Assembly: GCA_026225395.1 (NCBI GenBank)
Contig: JAMFSR010000040.1
Coordinates: 23,792-87,791, forward strand
DNA length: 64,000 bases
DNA from: Granulicella sapmiensis
Lineage (GTDB): Bacteria; Acidobacteriota; Terriglobia; Terriglobales; Acidobacteriaceae
Direction: 5' to 3'
Part shown: positions 43,721 to 52,517 of the stretch, one piece after another
How positions within the stretch are numbered: the first letter of the stretch is position 1
How the letters are laid out: the number at the start of each line of letters is the position of its first letter
Translations under genes and position numbers: made by a program
The notes under the pieces: model-generated
Database searches by the model: none
Seen by the model: the letters and a program-made list of their open reading frames with translations, nothing else
What the model was told of the DNA's origin: nothing

Positions 43721-43780
43721 AAGAGCCCTCCGGCAAATTGATTGGATGCACGACAGTGCGTGAGCGTCTTCTGGCGAACT

Positions 43781-44968
43781 TTAGTGCCCGCCGCCAATCC
43801 TGCCGAGGCCAATTCCAATCACGTACGTCACAACACCTTCGACGGCGCCAATCGCTGTCATCTCAAAGCCACTCGCCCACCACGAACGTATCGTGACCAG
43901 CGATTTTGCGGCACCTACGGCAAAGTGAGCCACAAGAGAAACAATCGCAGCCACGATGACAGCCGGGATGCCTTGCATGAAGAAAAAGGGAATGATGGGA
44001 ATAAGCGCGCCAACGGCCGTCGAAAGCGCACCGGAAACCGCTGAGACAATAGGCTTGCTCAGACCCTCTTCCGTGGTGTTAAGACGTTCGCGGGCGAGTG
44101 CTGCGACGAGTTGCTCCTTGTCCTTGGAGAGATGATCGACGAAGCGGTCGGCGTCGTCCGCGGGAAGGCCGCGGATTTGATAGCTCAGAGTCAGCACCTC
44201 ACGTGCTTCCGATTCGTTGGACTCAACAGTTTCGCGCTCGCGGGCGAACTCCGCCTCATAGATTTCGCGCTCGCTCTTGGCGGCGAGATAAGCACCAGAG
44301 CCCATGGAGAGCGCGCTGGCGATCATGCCAGCCAGGCCTGCAATTAGGACGAAGTGGCTGTTTCCGACAGTCGCGCCGGAAACGCCTGAGACGATGCCGA
44401 AGATGGAACCAAGGCCGTCGTTGATGCCGTAGATAGCGTCGCCGACCCAGCTTGCCGTCTCCGGATTGCCCTTGCGGCGTGCGCGAAGCAGATCCTCAAG
44501 TGCGGAGCGAGCTTGATCTGGCGTAAGGTCGGGAATGCTCTGCGTGCTGATCAGCTCGCGCAGGGTTCTGTAATGCTCGCGTTCGTCGGCGATGACCTCA
44601 TTGAGGATGGCGACACTCGGCTCGTCGCCAAGGCCGGTGAGTTGCTTGCCATAGTGAGCGATATCGCGGCTCTCATCGATTTCCAGGCGGCGAAGAGCAA
44701 GTTCGGGGCCTCCAACGCGGTTGGCGAGGTCGTCAGCCTGACCTGTGGGATGACCGTTGTACGTGGGTTCGGGGCCGTTGAGAGCGCGGATGCGCGTGGC
44801 CCAGAGGTCGGCGTGGTGCTTCTCGGCGGTGGCGAGGCTGTGGAGCGCGCTGCGGCGCTTGGGGTCGGTTTCGCGTTCGGAGAGGGTTTCGTAGGTGTAA
44901 TAGCCTTCCATCTCGGTCTGCCAGTTGGCGACGAGGGCGTCCATGAGCTTCTTGTTGGGCTTCTGCAT
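43781..44968 (-). CDS. Rubrerythrin-VIT1/CCC1 fusion, metal transporter
   Basis: The 395-aa product joins a ferritin-like N-terminal domain (residues 1-150; EMEGYYTYETLSERETD, ATAEKHHADLW, DEREHYRTLREL with the Glu/His iron ligands) to a CCC1/VIT1 membrane domain (DAIYGINDGLGSIFGIVSGV, helix breaks, AALARERLNTTEEG cytoplasmic loop). VIT1-type proteins move Fe2+ or Mn2+ out of the cytoplasm or into stores, and fusion to a ferritin-like domain suggests oxidation or buffering of iron at the mouth. The ATG at 44968 starts right at the ferritin-like domain. It diverges from mqnC with about 50 bases between the starts. Confidence 0.93.
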   Translation of the reverse strand: MQKPNKKLMDALVANWQTEMEGYYTYETLSERETDPKRRSALHSLATAEKHHADLWATRIRALNGPEPTYNGHPTGQADDLANRVGGPELALRRLEIDESRDIAHYGKQLTGLGDEPSVAILNEVIADEREHYRTLRELISTQSIPDLTPDQARSALEDLLRARRKGNPETASWVGDAIYGINDGLGSIFGIVSGVSGATVGNSHFVLIAGLAGMIASALSMGSGAYLAAKSEREIYEAEFARERETVESNESEAREVLTLSYQIRGLPADDADRFVDHLSKDKEQLVAALARERLNTTEEGLSKPIVSAVSGALSTAVGALIPIIPFFFMQGIPAVIVAAIVSLVAHFAVGAAKSLVTIRSWWASGFEMTAIGAVEGVVTYVIGIGLGRIGGGH

Positions 44969-45018
44969 TGTCTTCCGTTAATAGCACAGTGACTGCCTTG
45001 GGCGTTTAGACTTGAAGT

Positions 45019-46131
45019 GTGAGCACTCTGATTGCAGCTACGAGCGACGTTCGGCGGAAGGTGGAGAGTGGAGAGCGCATTACGTCTGCGGATGCGCTCT
45101 GGCTGTGGAAGAACGCCAGCGATGAGGAGTTGCGCGAGCTGGCGACGATGGTTCGGGCGCGCTTCCATGAGCCTGCCTCTTGCACCTACATGCTGATGCG
45201 GATCGTGAACTACACCAACGTCTGCGTGGCGCAGTGCGATTACTGTGCGTTCTACAAGCTTCCGGGGCAGGAGGGTGGATATGTGCTGAGCCAGGAAGCC
45301 GTGTTTGCCAAGTTGGATGAGTTGCTGGAGCTTGGTGGGGATCTGGCGGCGTTCAATGGGGGGTTTAATCCACATCTGCCGCTGAGCTACTACTGCGAGC
45401 TGTTCGCGGCGATTCGGGCGCGGTATGGCGACAAGCTGGAGTTCTATGCGCTGACGATTGCGGAGTTCATGTATCTGGCGGATCATGCGAAGTTGAGCTA
45501 TGCGGAGACGGCGAAGCGGTTCAAGGATGCGGGTGTTCGGTGGATTACGGGTGGTGGATCGGAGATCCTGACCGAGGACTTCCGGAAGCGGCATAGCAAG
45601 TTCAAGTACACCGTTGCCCAGTACTTTGAGGCGCAGGCAGCGATCGTGGCTTCAGGGTTGAAGACTACGGCGACGATGGTGATCGGGTTTGATGAGACCA
45701 TTGCGGAGCGGCTGGAACACCTGGAGCGGACGCGGGCGTTTCAGGATGAGACGGGTGGTTTGGCAAGCTTTCTTTGCTGGACGTACAAGCCTTACTTCAC
45801 GCAGATTGGCGGGATCGAGATTACGACTGGCGAGTATTTGCGGCATCTGGCGTTGAGCAGGATCTATCTGGACAATGTGCCGCGGATTCGGACTTCGGTG
45901 CTGACGCAGAATGAGCGGGCGCTGGAAGGGCTGCTTTATGGCGCGGATGACTTTGATTTACCGATCGAGGATGAAGTGACGCAGAAGGCTGGAGCGACCA
46001 TCAATCTGCAGTTTGAGAAAGTGTTGCAAGTGGCTCGTGAGCTTGGGTTTACGCCGGAGTATCGTCATGTTGCGTTGGGACACCCCCCACCCCCCTCCCC
46101 CCCGGTACTTTCTGGTTCAAAGTCTTCATAA
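45019..46131 (+). CDS. mqnC: Dehypoxanthine futalosine cyclase (radical SAM)
   Basis: The 370-aa product is a radical SAM enzyme that cyclises dehypoxanthinyl futalosine in menaquinone synthesis. The iron-sulfur Cys are C69, C73 and C76 in NVCVAQCDYCAFYK, preceded by VNYTNVC. The core LAAFNGGFNPHLPLSYY and TGGGSEILTEDFRKRHS agree with MqnC rather than MqnE. The GTG at 45019 starts the frame. The last 16 residues (HPPPPSPPVLSGSKSS) come from a C-rich repeat, not from the family, whose members normally end near GFTPEYRHVAL. Its pathway partner mqnD is at 20.6 kb. Confidence 0.92.
   Translation: MSTLIAATSDVRRKVESGERITSADALWLWKNASDEELRELATMVRARFHEPASCTYMLMRIVNYTNVCVAQCDYCAFYKLPGQEGGYVLSQEAVFAKLDELLELGGDLAAFNGGFNPHLPLSYYCELFAAIRARYGDKLEFYALTIAEFMYLADHAKLSYAETAKRFKDAGVRWITGGGSEILTEDFRKRHSKFKYTVAQYFEAQAAIVASGLKTTATMVIGFDETIAERLEHLERTRAFQDETGGLASFLCWTYKPYFTQIGGIEITTGEYLRHLALSRIYLDNVPRIRTSVLTQNERALEGLLYGADDFDLPIEDEVTQKAGATINLQFEKVLQVARELGFTPEYRHVALGHPPPPSPPVLSGSKSS
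46079..46123. repeat. C/G-rich intergenic repeat, copy 2
   Basis: ACACCCC, long C runs with T interruptions, CCCGG, a short spacer and TTCAAAGTCTTC follow the order seen in copy 1 at 1950-1986. On the minus strand the G runs could form a G-quadruplex. It is translated as the proline-rich tail of MqnC and lies about 60 bases downstream of the MFS gene on the minus strand. Confidence 0.6.
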
Positions 46132-46185
46132 AATTGCGTTTATGGCCGGACTTGTGAAAGTCACCCCTCCACTTTTTTTGAGCGG

Positions 46186-47406
46186 TCAAAGGAGTTCTAC
46201 GCCTTTGGTTTCGGGGATGAGGGTGGCGGTCGCGACGATATCGACTATGTAGAGCGAGGCCAGCGCGGCGAGGGCTGTGGCGAACGAGTAGCGTGTGGCG
46301 ATGAGGCCGACGGCCAGCGGGGCGAAGCCGGCGATGGCTCGTCCGACGTTGAAGAAGAGGTTCTGGGCGGTGGCGCGGGCCTCGGTGGGGTAAAGCTCGG
46401 AGATGAGAGTGCCGTAGCCGCCCAACATGCCGTTGACGAAGACGCCCATGACGGCTCCGCCGATGAGCAGAGCCATGGGGCTGTTGAGGTGGGAGTAGAC
46501 GAGGACCATGATGGCGGCCATTGTCTGGAAGAGGAAAAAAATAGGGCGGCGACCGAAGCGGTCGGCCAGTTGGCCGAAGGCCCAGATGCCGGAGCTCATG
46601 CCGAGGACGGTCACGCAGGTCCAGATGGCCGATCTGGTGAGTGAGAGCCCATGGCGGGTGGAGAGGTAGAAGGGGAGCCACGTCATGAGGCCGTAGTAGC
46701 CGATCTGCTGGACCGAGCAGAGGATGAGCATGCCGTAGCTTTTGCGGCGCGTGGCGGCGTCCTGAAAGAGGAGGCGGATGGGTGTTTTGTGGGGACGCGT
46801 GGCAGCTTGCTGGAAGAGTTGTGGCTCCGGAAGGAAGCGGCGCAGCACGAAGGTGAAGGCGACGGGGAGGATGCCAACGAGAAACATGCCTCGCCAGCCG
46901 ATGTAGGGGAGCAGGATGGGCGTGAAGATTGCGGCGGCGAGGATACCTCCCTGGCCGCCGAGGGCGACGTAGGAGGAAGCGCGGGCGCGGAGGTGGGCGG
47001 GCCAGGTTTCAGCGACGAGGGCGAGGCCGATGCCGAACTCGCCGCCGAAGCCGAGGCCGGCGATGGTGCGATAGGCGAGGAGGTCCCAGTAGCCGCGCGA
47101 GAACGCGCAGAGGCCCGTGAAGATGCCGAAGAGCAGGATGGTCCAGGTGAGGACGCGCACGCGGCCGAAGCGATCGCTCAGCATGCCGAAGCCAATGCCC
47201 CCGAGGACCGCTCCGAGGAGTGTGCCGGTCATGAGCGAGGAGGTGCGGGTGGTGGAGATGTGGAGCGAGGTGGAGATAGTTGCGATGAGGAAGACGAGAA
47301 GAAAGAGGTCGAAGCCTTCTACGCCGTAGCCGATAGCGGAGGCGGCCATGGCGAGCTTGGCCTGCTTGTCGGGGCGGGGGCTGTCGATGGGGTTTCCCGG
47401 CGGCAA
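46186..47406 (-). CDS. MFS transporter, aromatic acid/metabolite proton symporter type
   Basis: The product is about 406 aa with 12 helices and MFS motifs: the loop 2-3 sequence GFGMLSDRFGRVRVLTW, the symmetric loop 8-9 FGQLADRFGRRPIFFLF, and YRTIAGLGFGGEFGIG in helix 4. The start is probably the TTG at 47406, because AAGGAG lies five bases before it; no ATG is near. The family includes transporters of aromatic acids, sialic acid and other small acids. It has a single-gene setting opposite the gnd gene. Confidence 0.85.
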   Translation of the reverse strand: MPPGNPIDSPRPDKQAKLAMAASAIGYGVEGFDLFLLVFLIATISTSLHISTTRTSSLMTGTLLGAVLGGIGFGMLSDRFGRVRVLTWTILLFGIFTGLCAFSRGYWDLLAYRTIAGLGFGGEFGIGLALVAETWPAHLRARASSYVALGGQGGILAAAIFTPILLPYIGWRGMFLVGILPVAFTFVLRRFLPEPQLFQQAATRPHKTPIRLLFQDAATRRKSYGMLILCSVQQIGYYGLMTWLPFYLSTRHGLSLTRSAIWTCVTVLGMSSGIWAFGQLADRFGRRPIFFLFQTMAAIMVLVYSHLNSPMALLIGGAVMGVFVNGMLGGYGTLISELYPTEARATAQNLFFNVGRAIAGFAPLAVGLIATRYSFATALAALASLYIVDIVATATLIPETKGVELL

Positions 47407-47577
47407 TGCGACTCCTTGAATGACAGTTGGGGTGAACGGCAAGGAACTATTATGCACGGGGTTTGGCTTCGGCGGGAGTTTGCAGAGCGTTCGATCCTGC
47501 GGTAGGGAACGGAATAAGACACCCGCTTCACGATCCCGGACATCCAACCAGCAGAAGGCGAACAATAGGGAGACATT

Positions 47578-48603
47578 ATGCAACTCGCGATGGTAGGGCT
47601 TGGGCGTATGGGCGCCAACATGGTGAAACGTCTTGCGGCTCATGGACATGAGTGCGTCGTATTCGATGTCTCGCCAAAAGCTGTAGAGGGACTGGCGAAG
47701 GAAAATGGCGTTGTCGGTTCTACTTCGATAGAGGATATGGTGGGGAAGCTTGTGAAGCCGCGTGCGATCTGGCTCATGGTTCCCGCCGGCGTCGTCGAGA
47801 AGACGATTGCGGAGATTGTTCCGCACCTTGAAGCCGGTGACATCCTGATCGATGGCGGCAACTCTTACTACATTGATGACATCAACCGCGCCACGATGCT
47901 TGCTGAAAAGGGCATAGAATACGTCGACGTCGGAACAAGTGGTGGCGTGTGGGGTTTGGAACGCGGCTATTGCATGATGATCGGCGGCTCAAAGGCCACA
48001 GTAGAGCATCTCGACCCCATCTTCAAGACGATCGCTCCCGGCATCGGCAACATCGACCGCACACCCAACCGTAAACCAGGCGAAGGCACCTCAGAGGAGG
48101 GCTATCTTCACTGTGGCACCAACGGCGCGGGACACTTCGTGAAGATGGTTCACAACGGTATCGAGTACGGCATGATGGCGGCCTATGCAGAAGGCCTCAA
48201 TGTGCTGAAGGCTGCAAACATCGGCAAGCATCTGGACGAGATCGACGCCGAAACCACACCGCTGCGCGACCCCGAACATTATCAATATGACTTCGACCTT
48301 CCCGAGATCAGCGAAGTCTGGCGTCGAGGCAGTGTGATCGCTTCCTGGTTGCTTGATCTTACGGCCGCCGCGCTGATCGAAGATTCGCAGCTCTCGAAGT
48401 TTAGTGGACGCGTGTCGGATTCTGGTGAAGGTCGCTGGACCGTTAAAGCCGGCATCGACGAAGGAGTGCCGACGCCTGTATTGACCGCGGCTCTCTATGA
48501 GCGATTCAGCTCGCGTGGTGACGCCGACTTTTCCAACAGACTGCTCTCTGCCATGCGCTACGAGTTTGGCGGGCACCTGGAGAAGCCAGCATCGGAAAAG
48601 TGA
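47578..48603 (+). CDS. gnd: 6-phosphogluconate dehydrogenase, decarboxylating (short NAD form)
   Basis: The 341-aa product has MQLAMVGLGRMGANMVKRL (Rossmann dinucleotide site), DIGLSGG-like YVDVGTSGGVWGLERGYCMMIGG, and NGAGHFVKMVHNGIEYGMM, which holds the catalytic Lys. It belongs to the shorter (about 300-340 aa) phosphogluconate dehydrogenases rather than the 470-aa form, and this group generally uses NAD. It catalyses the conversion of 6-phosphogluconate to ribulose 5-phosphate. It stands alone, divergent from the MFS gene. Confidence 0.9.
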   Translation: MQLAMVGLGRMGANMVKRLAAHGHECVVFDVSPKAVEGLAKENGVVGSTSIEDMVGKLVKPRAIWLMVPAGVVEKTIAEIVPHLEAGDILIDGGNSYYIDDINRATMLAEKGIEYVDVGTSGGVWGLERGYCMMIGGSKATVEHLDPIFKTIAPGIGNIDRTPNRKPGEGTSEEGYLHCGTNGAGHFVKMVHNGIEYGMMAAYAEGLNVLKAANIGKHLDEIDAETTPLRDPEHYQYDFDLPEISEVWRRGSVIASWLLDLTAAALIEDSQLSKFSGRVSDSGEGRWTVKAGIDEGVPTPVLTAALYERFSSRGDADFSNRLLSAMRYEFGGHLEKPASEK

Positions 48604-48720
48604 ATTCTGGTTTGCCAAGGCTGATCGTCACGGAACTGCACCTCTGAATCATGGAATGCCGCTCGCTATGGAATCACCACGCGAGCGGCATCGCCAGCCA
48701 TTCTCGAACATCCAATTTCA

Positions 48721-49656
48721 ATGGCTATTGCCCGCAGCAGCAAACTGAAACAACTTTGGCGTCTCGTTCGTGAAAGCCACGCCGAGCCTCTTACTGGTGA
48801 GCCCAGGGTCCCGCCGCCGGTCGTGGCGGAGGATACGGCGGTTACGTTCATCGGGCACTCGTCCTTTCTGGTTCAGACGGGTGGGCAATCCATACTCATC
48901 GATCCCGTCCTTGCCACGCGGTTGATCTTGTTGAGGCGACAGCGTCGGGCCGGTATCCGTGTCCGCGATCTTCCAGACATTGATGCGGTGCTGCTTACTC
49001 ATGCGCACATGGATCATCTGAACCGGCCGTCGCTGCGTGCAGTTACCCACGAGATGCGCCGTCGAGGGCTTCCCGCGCCGGTTGCTATCGTTCCGCGTGC
49101 GGTGACCGATCTTGTACGGACGCTGGGTTTCTCCGCTGTGCATGAGCTGGATTGGTGGCAATCGCTTCCGTACAACGGCCTCAGCATCACAGCAACCCCC
49201 GCGAAGCATTGGGGGGCACGCATGTTCAAGGATATCCATCGCGGGTTCGGCGGGTATGTGATCCAAGCTCACGGCGGCCCAGCGATTTATCACTCGGGCG
49301 ACACGGCTTATTTCGGCGGTTTCCGGGAAATCGGTGCGAGGCTGAGGCCTGAGATTGCCCTGCTTCCTATCGGTGCGTACTTTCCCGATAGCTACCGGGC
49401 GGTTCATACCAGTCCTGAAGAAGCGCTGCGGGCTTTTCAGGATTTGAAGGCTGAAGTCATGATTCCGATGCACTTCGGGACCTTCCGGTTGGGGCGTGAG
49501 CCGATGACGGAGCCGCTGCCACGTCTGCTGGCTGCGGCGGAACGTGCTGGGGTCAGGTCGCAGATCAAACCGCTCAGCGAAGGCGAAACATGGCTTGTTT
49601 CCCAGAACGCGATTGAGGGTTTTGCCGAAGGGACTGAAAGGTTAGTTGCCCAGTGA
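48721..49656 (+). CDS. Metallo-beta-lactamase-fold hydrolase, NAPE-PLD/UlaG-like
   Basis: The 311-aa product has THAHMDHL (H94, H96, D98, H99), the GHSSFLVQTGGQSILIDPV start, YHSGDTAYFGGF and PMHFGTF, all metal-binding sites of the fold. The arrangement fits the NAPE-PLD/UlaG branch of zinc or iron hydrolases. The ATG at 48721 is used. The substrate is unknown; lipid or phosphoester bonds are possible. It lies downstream of gnd after 117 bases on the same strand. Confidence 0.9.
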   Translation: MAIARSSKLKQLWRLVRESHAEPLTGEPRVPPPVVAEDTAVTFIGHSSFLVQTGGQSILIDPVLATRLILLRRQRRAGIRVRDLPDIDAVLLTHAHMDHLNRPSLRAVTHEMRRRGLPAPVAIVPRAVTDLVRTLGFSAVHELDWWQSLPYNGLSITATPAKHWGARMFKDIHRGFGGYVIQAHGGPAIYHSGDTAYFGGFREIGARLRPEIALLPIGAYFPDSYRAVHTSPEEALRAFQDLKAEVMIPMHFGTFRLGREPMTEPLPRLLAAAERAGVRSQIKPLSEGETWLVSQNAIEGFAEGTERLVAQ

Positions 49657-49697
49657 TATGGGCGGTATCCTTATAGTTTGCGGTCGGAGGTTTGGAT

Positions 49698-50471
49698 ATG
49701 GGTGTGGGACGGAGTGCGGCTTCGCCGTGGAAGGGCGATCGGGCACCGCATCTGCCTTGCCGACGTGGGGAGCTGCCGGCGGGGGTATTTTTTCCGGGTG
49801 ATCCGGGGCGGGTGGACCGGTTTGCTTCGGTGCTGGAGGGGTTCAGGATTCTGGGACAGAATCGGGAGTTTCGGGTGGGGGTGGGCCGGTTTGACGGAGT
49901 GGAGATGGGGGTGGTGTCGACCGGGATTGGAGGGCCTTCGACGGAGATTGCGCTGGTGGAGGCGGCGGAGCTGGGGTGCAAGGTGGCGCTCCGGGTTGGT
50001 GGGACGAGTGTGCTGGATGCGGGGATTCCGTTGGGGTCGGTGATTGTCGTCGAAGAGGCGCTGCGCGGCGGTGGGGCGGCCGCGCTTTATGCGGGGCCTC
50101 AAGTGGAAGCGCGGCCGGATGCCGAGGTTCTGGCGGCGGTGTTGCGGGAGTTGGAGGAGGGTGGGGTGGTGCATCGGCGGGTGAAGGTGGCGTCGGTAGA
50201 TGGGTATTATGCGGGGCAGGGGCGGGCTTATCCGGGAGCGCCTGCGGGTGTGGCGGATGTGCTGGAGGGGTATCGAGCGCAGGGGGTGAGTGCGCTCGAT
50301 ATGGAGGCCGAGACGATTCTGGTGGTTGGCAAGGCGGTGGGGTTGAAGGCTGGGGTGATGCTGGCGGTGCATGCGAATCGTGGGAACGATACGTGGCTGG
50401 AGGATTATGAGCCGGCGCAGGACCGGTTGATTCGTGCAGCTTGTGGAGCGATGCGGAGGCTCTTAGCTTAG
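49698..50471 (+). CDS. Nucleoside phosphorylase (uridine/purine type)
   Basis: The 257-aa product belongs to the PNP/UDP family. It shows FFPGDPGRVDRFASVL near the start, VVSTGIGGPSTEIALVE, RVGGTSVLDAGIPLGSVIV, and the acceptor-site GVSALDMEAETILVVGK. It splits nucleosides with phosphate into base and ribose 1-phosphate. The ATG at 49698 has GGAGG seven bases before it, whereas a TTG at 49692 is too close. Its last nine bases overlap the convergent 90-aa gene. Confidence 0.88.
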   Translation: MGVGRSAASPWKGDRAPHLPCRRGELPAGVFFPGDPGRVDRFASVLEGFRILGQNREFRVGVGRFDGVEMGVVSTGIGGPSTEIALVEAAELGCKVALRVGGTSVLDAGIPLGSVIVVEEALRGGGAAALYAGPQVEARPDAEVLAAVLRELEEGGVVHRRVKVASVDGYYAGQGRAYPGAPAGVADVLEGYRAQGVSALDMEAETILVVGKAVGLKAGVMLAVHANRGNDTWLEDYEPAQDRLIRAACGAMRRLLA

Positions 50472-50735
50472 TTCGGGTTCTCCGGCGGTTTGGGCGATGT
50501 CTTTGGCGGAGACGTCGATGTCGAAGCCTTGCAGGAGGTCAGCGATTCTGTCGTCGGAGAAGCCGCGTTCGCGGAGGAGGCGGATTTCTTCGGAGAGCAT
50601 GCGGATGGCGTCGTCGCCGCTGACGCGTTCTTCTTCGGAGCCGAAGGGATCGCGCGATTCCTGAGTGCCGGCGGCATCGCGGAGTTCGGTGGCAGCGCGG
50701 GCTACTTCTGCGGTGGTGTAGGTGCGGTCGACCAA
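50463..50735 (-). CDS. Unknown acidic helical protein, 90 aa
   Basis: The product begins MVDRTYTTAEVARAATELRD and is helical and acidic, with FSDDRIADLLQGFDIDVSAKDI in the C-terminal part. I do not recognise a family. The TTG at 50735 is preceded by AAGGAG seven bases away, which supports the start. Its stop overlaps the nucleoside phosphorylase stop region by nine bases. There is no partner gene on the strand. Confidence 0.65.
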   Translation of the reverse strand: MVDRTYTTAEVARAATELRDAAGTQESRDPFGSEEERVSGDDAIRMLSEEIRLLRERGFSDDRIADLLQGFDIDVSAKDIAQTAGEPELS

Positions 50736-50869
50736 TGTATTGCTCCTTGGTGGTTCTTCTGGTTAGAGGGTACGCCTTGCGGTGTGGTTGGTCTGCGGTG
50801 CGAAACGCTCTGTGGGTGCGGAGTAGAGTTGATAGTGCGAAGAAAATTGAAGGTTAGAGGAAGTGAACC

Positions 50870-51655
50870 ATGGTTGTTATCGATACGGAGTTTGTTGATC
50901 TTGAAACGCCGACAGGGCTGATGCGGACGCATATTGTGAGGCCGGCAGCGGCGGGGAAGCTTCCGGGGATTCTTTTGTACTCAGAGATCTTTCAGGTAAC
51001 TGCGCCGATTCATCGGACGGCTGTGCAGCTGGCCGGACATGGCTATGTGGTGGCGGTGCCGGAGATTTATCACGAGTATGAGCCGTTGGGGACGGTGCTG
51101 AAGTATGACCAGGCGGGGTCGGACCGAGGGAATGAGTTAAAGACCACGAAGCCGGTGAAGGCATATGACGACGATGCGCGGGCGGTGCTGGCGCATCTGG
51201 CTTCAAGGCCGGATTGCACGGGGCGGCTTGGCGTAATGGGGATTTGTATTGGTGGGCATCTGGCGTTTCGGGCTGCGATGAATCCGGAGGTTTCAGGGGC
51301 GGTTTGTTTCTATGCGACGGATATTCACAAGGGTGGGCTTGGGTTGGGGATGAAGGATGACTCGATGGCGCGGGCCGGCGAGATCAAGGGAGAGCTGCTG
51401 ATGGTTTGGGGACGGCAGGATCCGCATATCCCGACTGAGGGCCGCATGAAGGTGCTGGAGCGGTTGAATGAGGTGGGGGCGAGGCTGAACTGGCATGAGG
51501 TGAATGGCGCTCATGCATTTCTGCGCGATGAAGGCGTGCGCTATGACCCGGAACATGCGCGGAGCATGTTGGGGCTGGCGTTGGAGCTTTTCCATCGCAC
51601 GATTGCTATCGGATCCGGCGATAGTGCCGCTAGCCCGGTGATCACGAACCATTAG
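50870..51655 (+). CDS. Dienelactone hydrolase family protein
   Basis: The 261-aa alpha/beta hydrolase has the Cys nucleophile in GICIGGH (C126), the acid in GRQDPHI (D184) and the base in NGAHAFLRDE (H215), the Cys-Asp-His triad of dienelactone hydrolase. The family hydrolyses carboxymethylenebutenolide in chlorocatechol breakdown, but many members act on other esters; no catabolic genes surround it. The ATG at 50870 lies just after a GAGGAAG. It is convergent with the MlaF-like gene. Confidence 0.9.
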   Translation: MVVIDTEFVDLETPTGLMRTHIVRPAAAGKLPGILLYSEIFQVTAPIHRTAVQLAGHGYVVAVPEIYHEYEPLGTVLKYDQAGSDRGNELKTTKPVKAYDDDARAVLAHLASRPDCTGRLGVMGICIGGHLAFRAAMNPEVSGAVCFYATDIHKGGLGLGMKDDSMARAGEIKGELLMVWGRQDPHIPTEGRMKVLERLNEVGARLNWHEVNGAHAFLRDEGVRYDPEHARSMLGLALELFHRTIAIGSGDSAASPVITNH

Positions 51656-51675
51656 AGTAGTGGCTCGGAGCAGGC

Positions 51676-52515
51676 TTACTCGAGGTAGGCCTTGAGCCAG
51701 GGGTCGGTGGAGTGGGTTAGTTCACGGGTGGTGCCGTCGAAGACGATGTGGCCTTCGTTGAGGACGAGGAATTTTGTGTTGGGGTCGAGGTCGCCGTTGG
51801 GGATCTTCTGCATGCTGTTGGTGGTGGTGTCCCAGCGGTGCGTGGCGAGGGTGAAGGCGTCCTGCAGGCGGTGGGTGATGAGGAGCGAGGTGGTACTGGA
51901 GACGTCCCGCTGTTTGACGACGAGCTCGATGATGGTGGTCGAGGTGATGGGGTCGAGGCCGCCGGTGGGCGAATCGTAGAGGATGAGGTCGGGCTTGGTG
52001 ATGATGGCGCGGGCGATGGAAACGCGGCGGCGCATGCCTCCGGAGAGTTCAGAAGGGAACTTGGAGATGGCCTTTTCGAGCTCGACGAAGCGGAGCGCTT
52101 CGACGACGCGGTCGTGGATCTGGTCTTCCGGGACTTTGTCTTCGTGGAGGCGGTAGGCGACGTTGTCTTCGACGTCGAGAGAGTCGAAGAGGGCGCTTTC
52201 CTGGAAGACCATGCCGACGTGGGCGCGCATGGCGAAGACTTCGCGCTCGGACATGGAGGAGAGCTTGCGGCCGAAGATGGAGATCTCGCCGGCGTCGGGG
52301 TCGAGGAGACCGTTGGCGAGCTTCATGAGAGTGCTTTTACCGCAGCCGGCGGGGCCGAGGATGATGCGGGTTTCGCCGCGGGCGACCGAGAAGGAGATGT
52401 CGGTGAGGACTTTGTGGGTCTCAAAGCCGATGGAGACGTGGTCGAAGGCGACGATGGGTGTGCCTTCGGGGAGGTCGTCGACGGCGCTGGAGGGAACGGT
52501 GAGGGCGGCGGCCAT
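51676..52515 (-). CDS. MlaF-type ABC ATPase
   Basis: The 279-aa product is an ABC ATPase similar to MlaF/Ttg2A of phospholipid transport. It has the Walker A GPAGCGKST, the signature LSGGMRRRVSIARA, the Walker B LILYDSPTGGLDP and LLITHRLQDA. The start ATG at 52515 lies three bases after the MlaE stop. The reading frame is open far upstream, but that part is antisense-like to MlaE and is Arg/His-rich. With the permease it should form an outer-membrane lipid transporter; MlaD, MlaC and MlaB homologues are not in this window. Confidence 0.88.
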   Translation of the reverse strand: MAAALTVPSSAVDDLPEGTPIVAFDHVSIGFETHKVLTDISFSVARGETRIILGPAGCGKSTLMKLANGLLDPDAGEISIFGRKLSSMSEREVFAMRAHVGMVFQESALFDSLDVEDNVAYRLHEDKVPEDQIHDRVVEALRFVELEKAISKFPSELSGGMRRRVSIARAIITKPDLILYDSPTGGLDPITSTTIIELVVKQRDVSSTTSLLITHRLQDAFTLATHRWDTTTNSMQKIPNGDLDPNTKFLVLNEGHIVFDGTTRELTHSTDPWLKAYLE

Positions 52516-52517
52516 GG

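Noticed and set aside
44551..45594. 347-codon minus-strand frame
   Set aside because: Overlaps mqnC and the rubrerythrin-VIT1 gene in another frame; both have strong family motifs.
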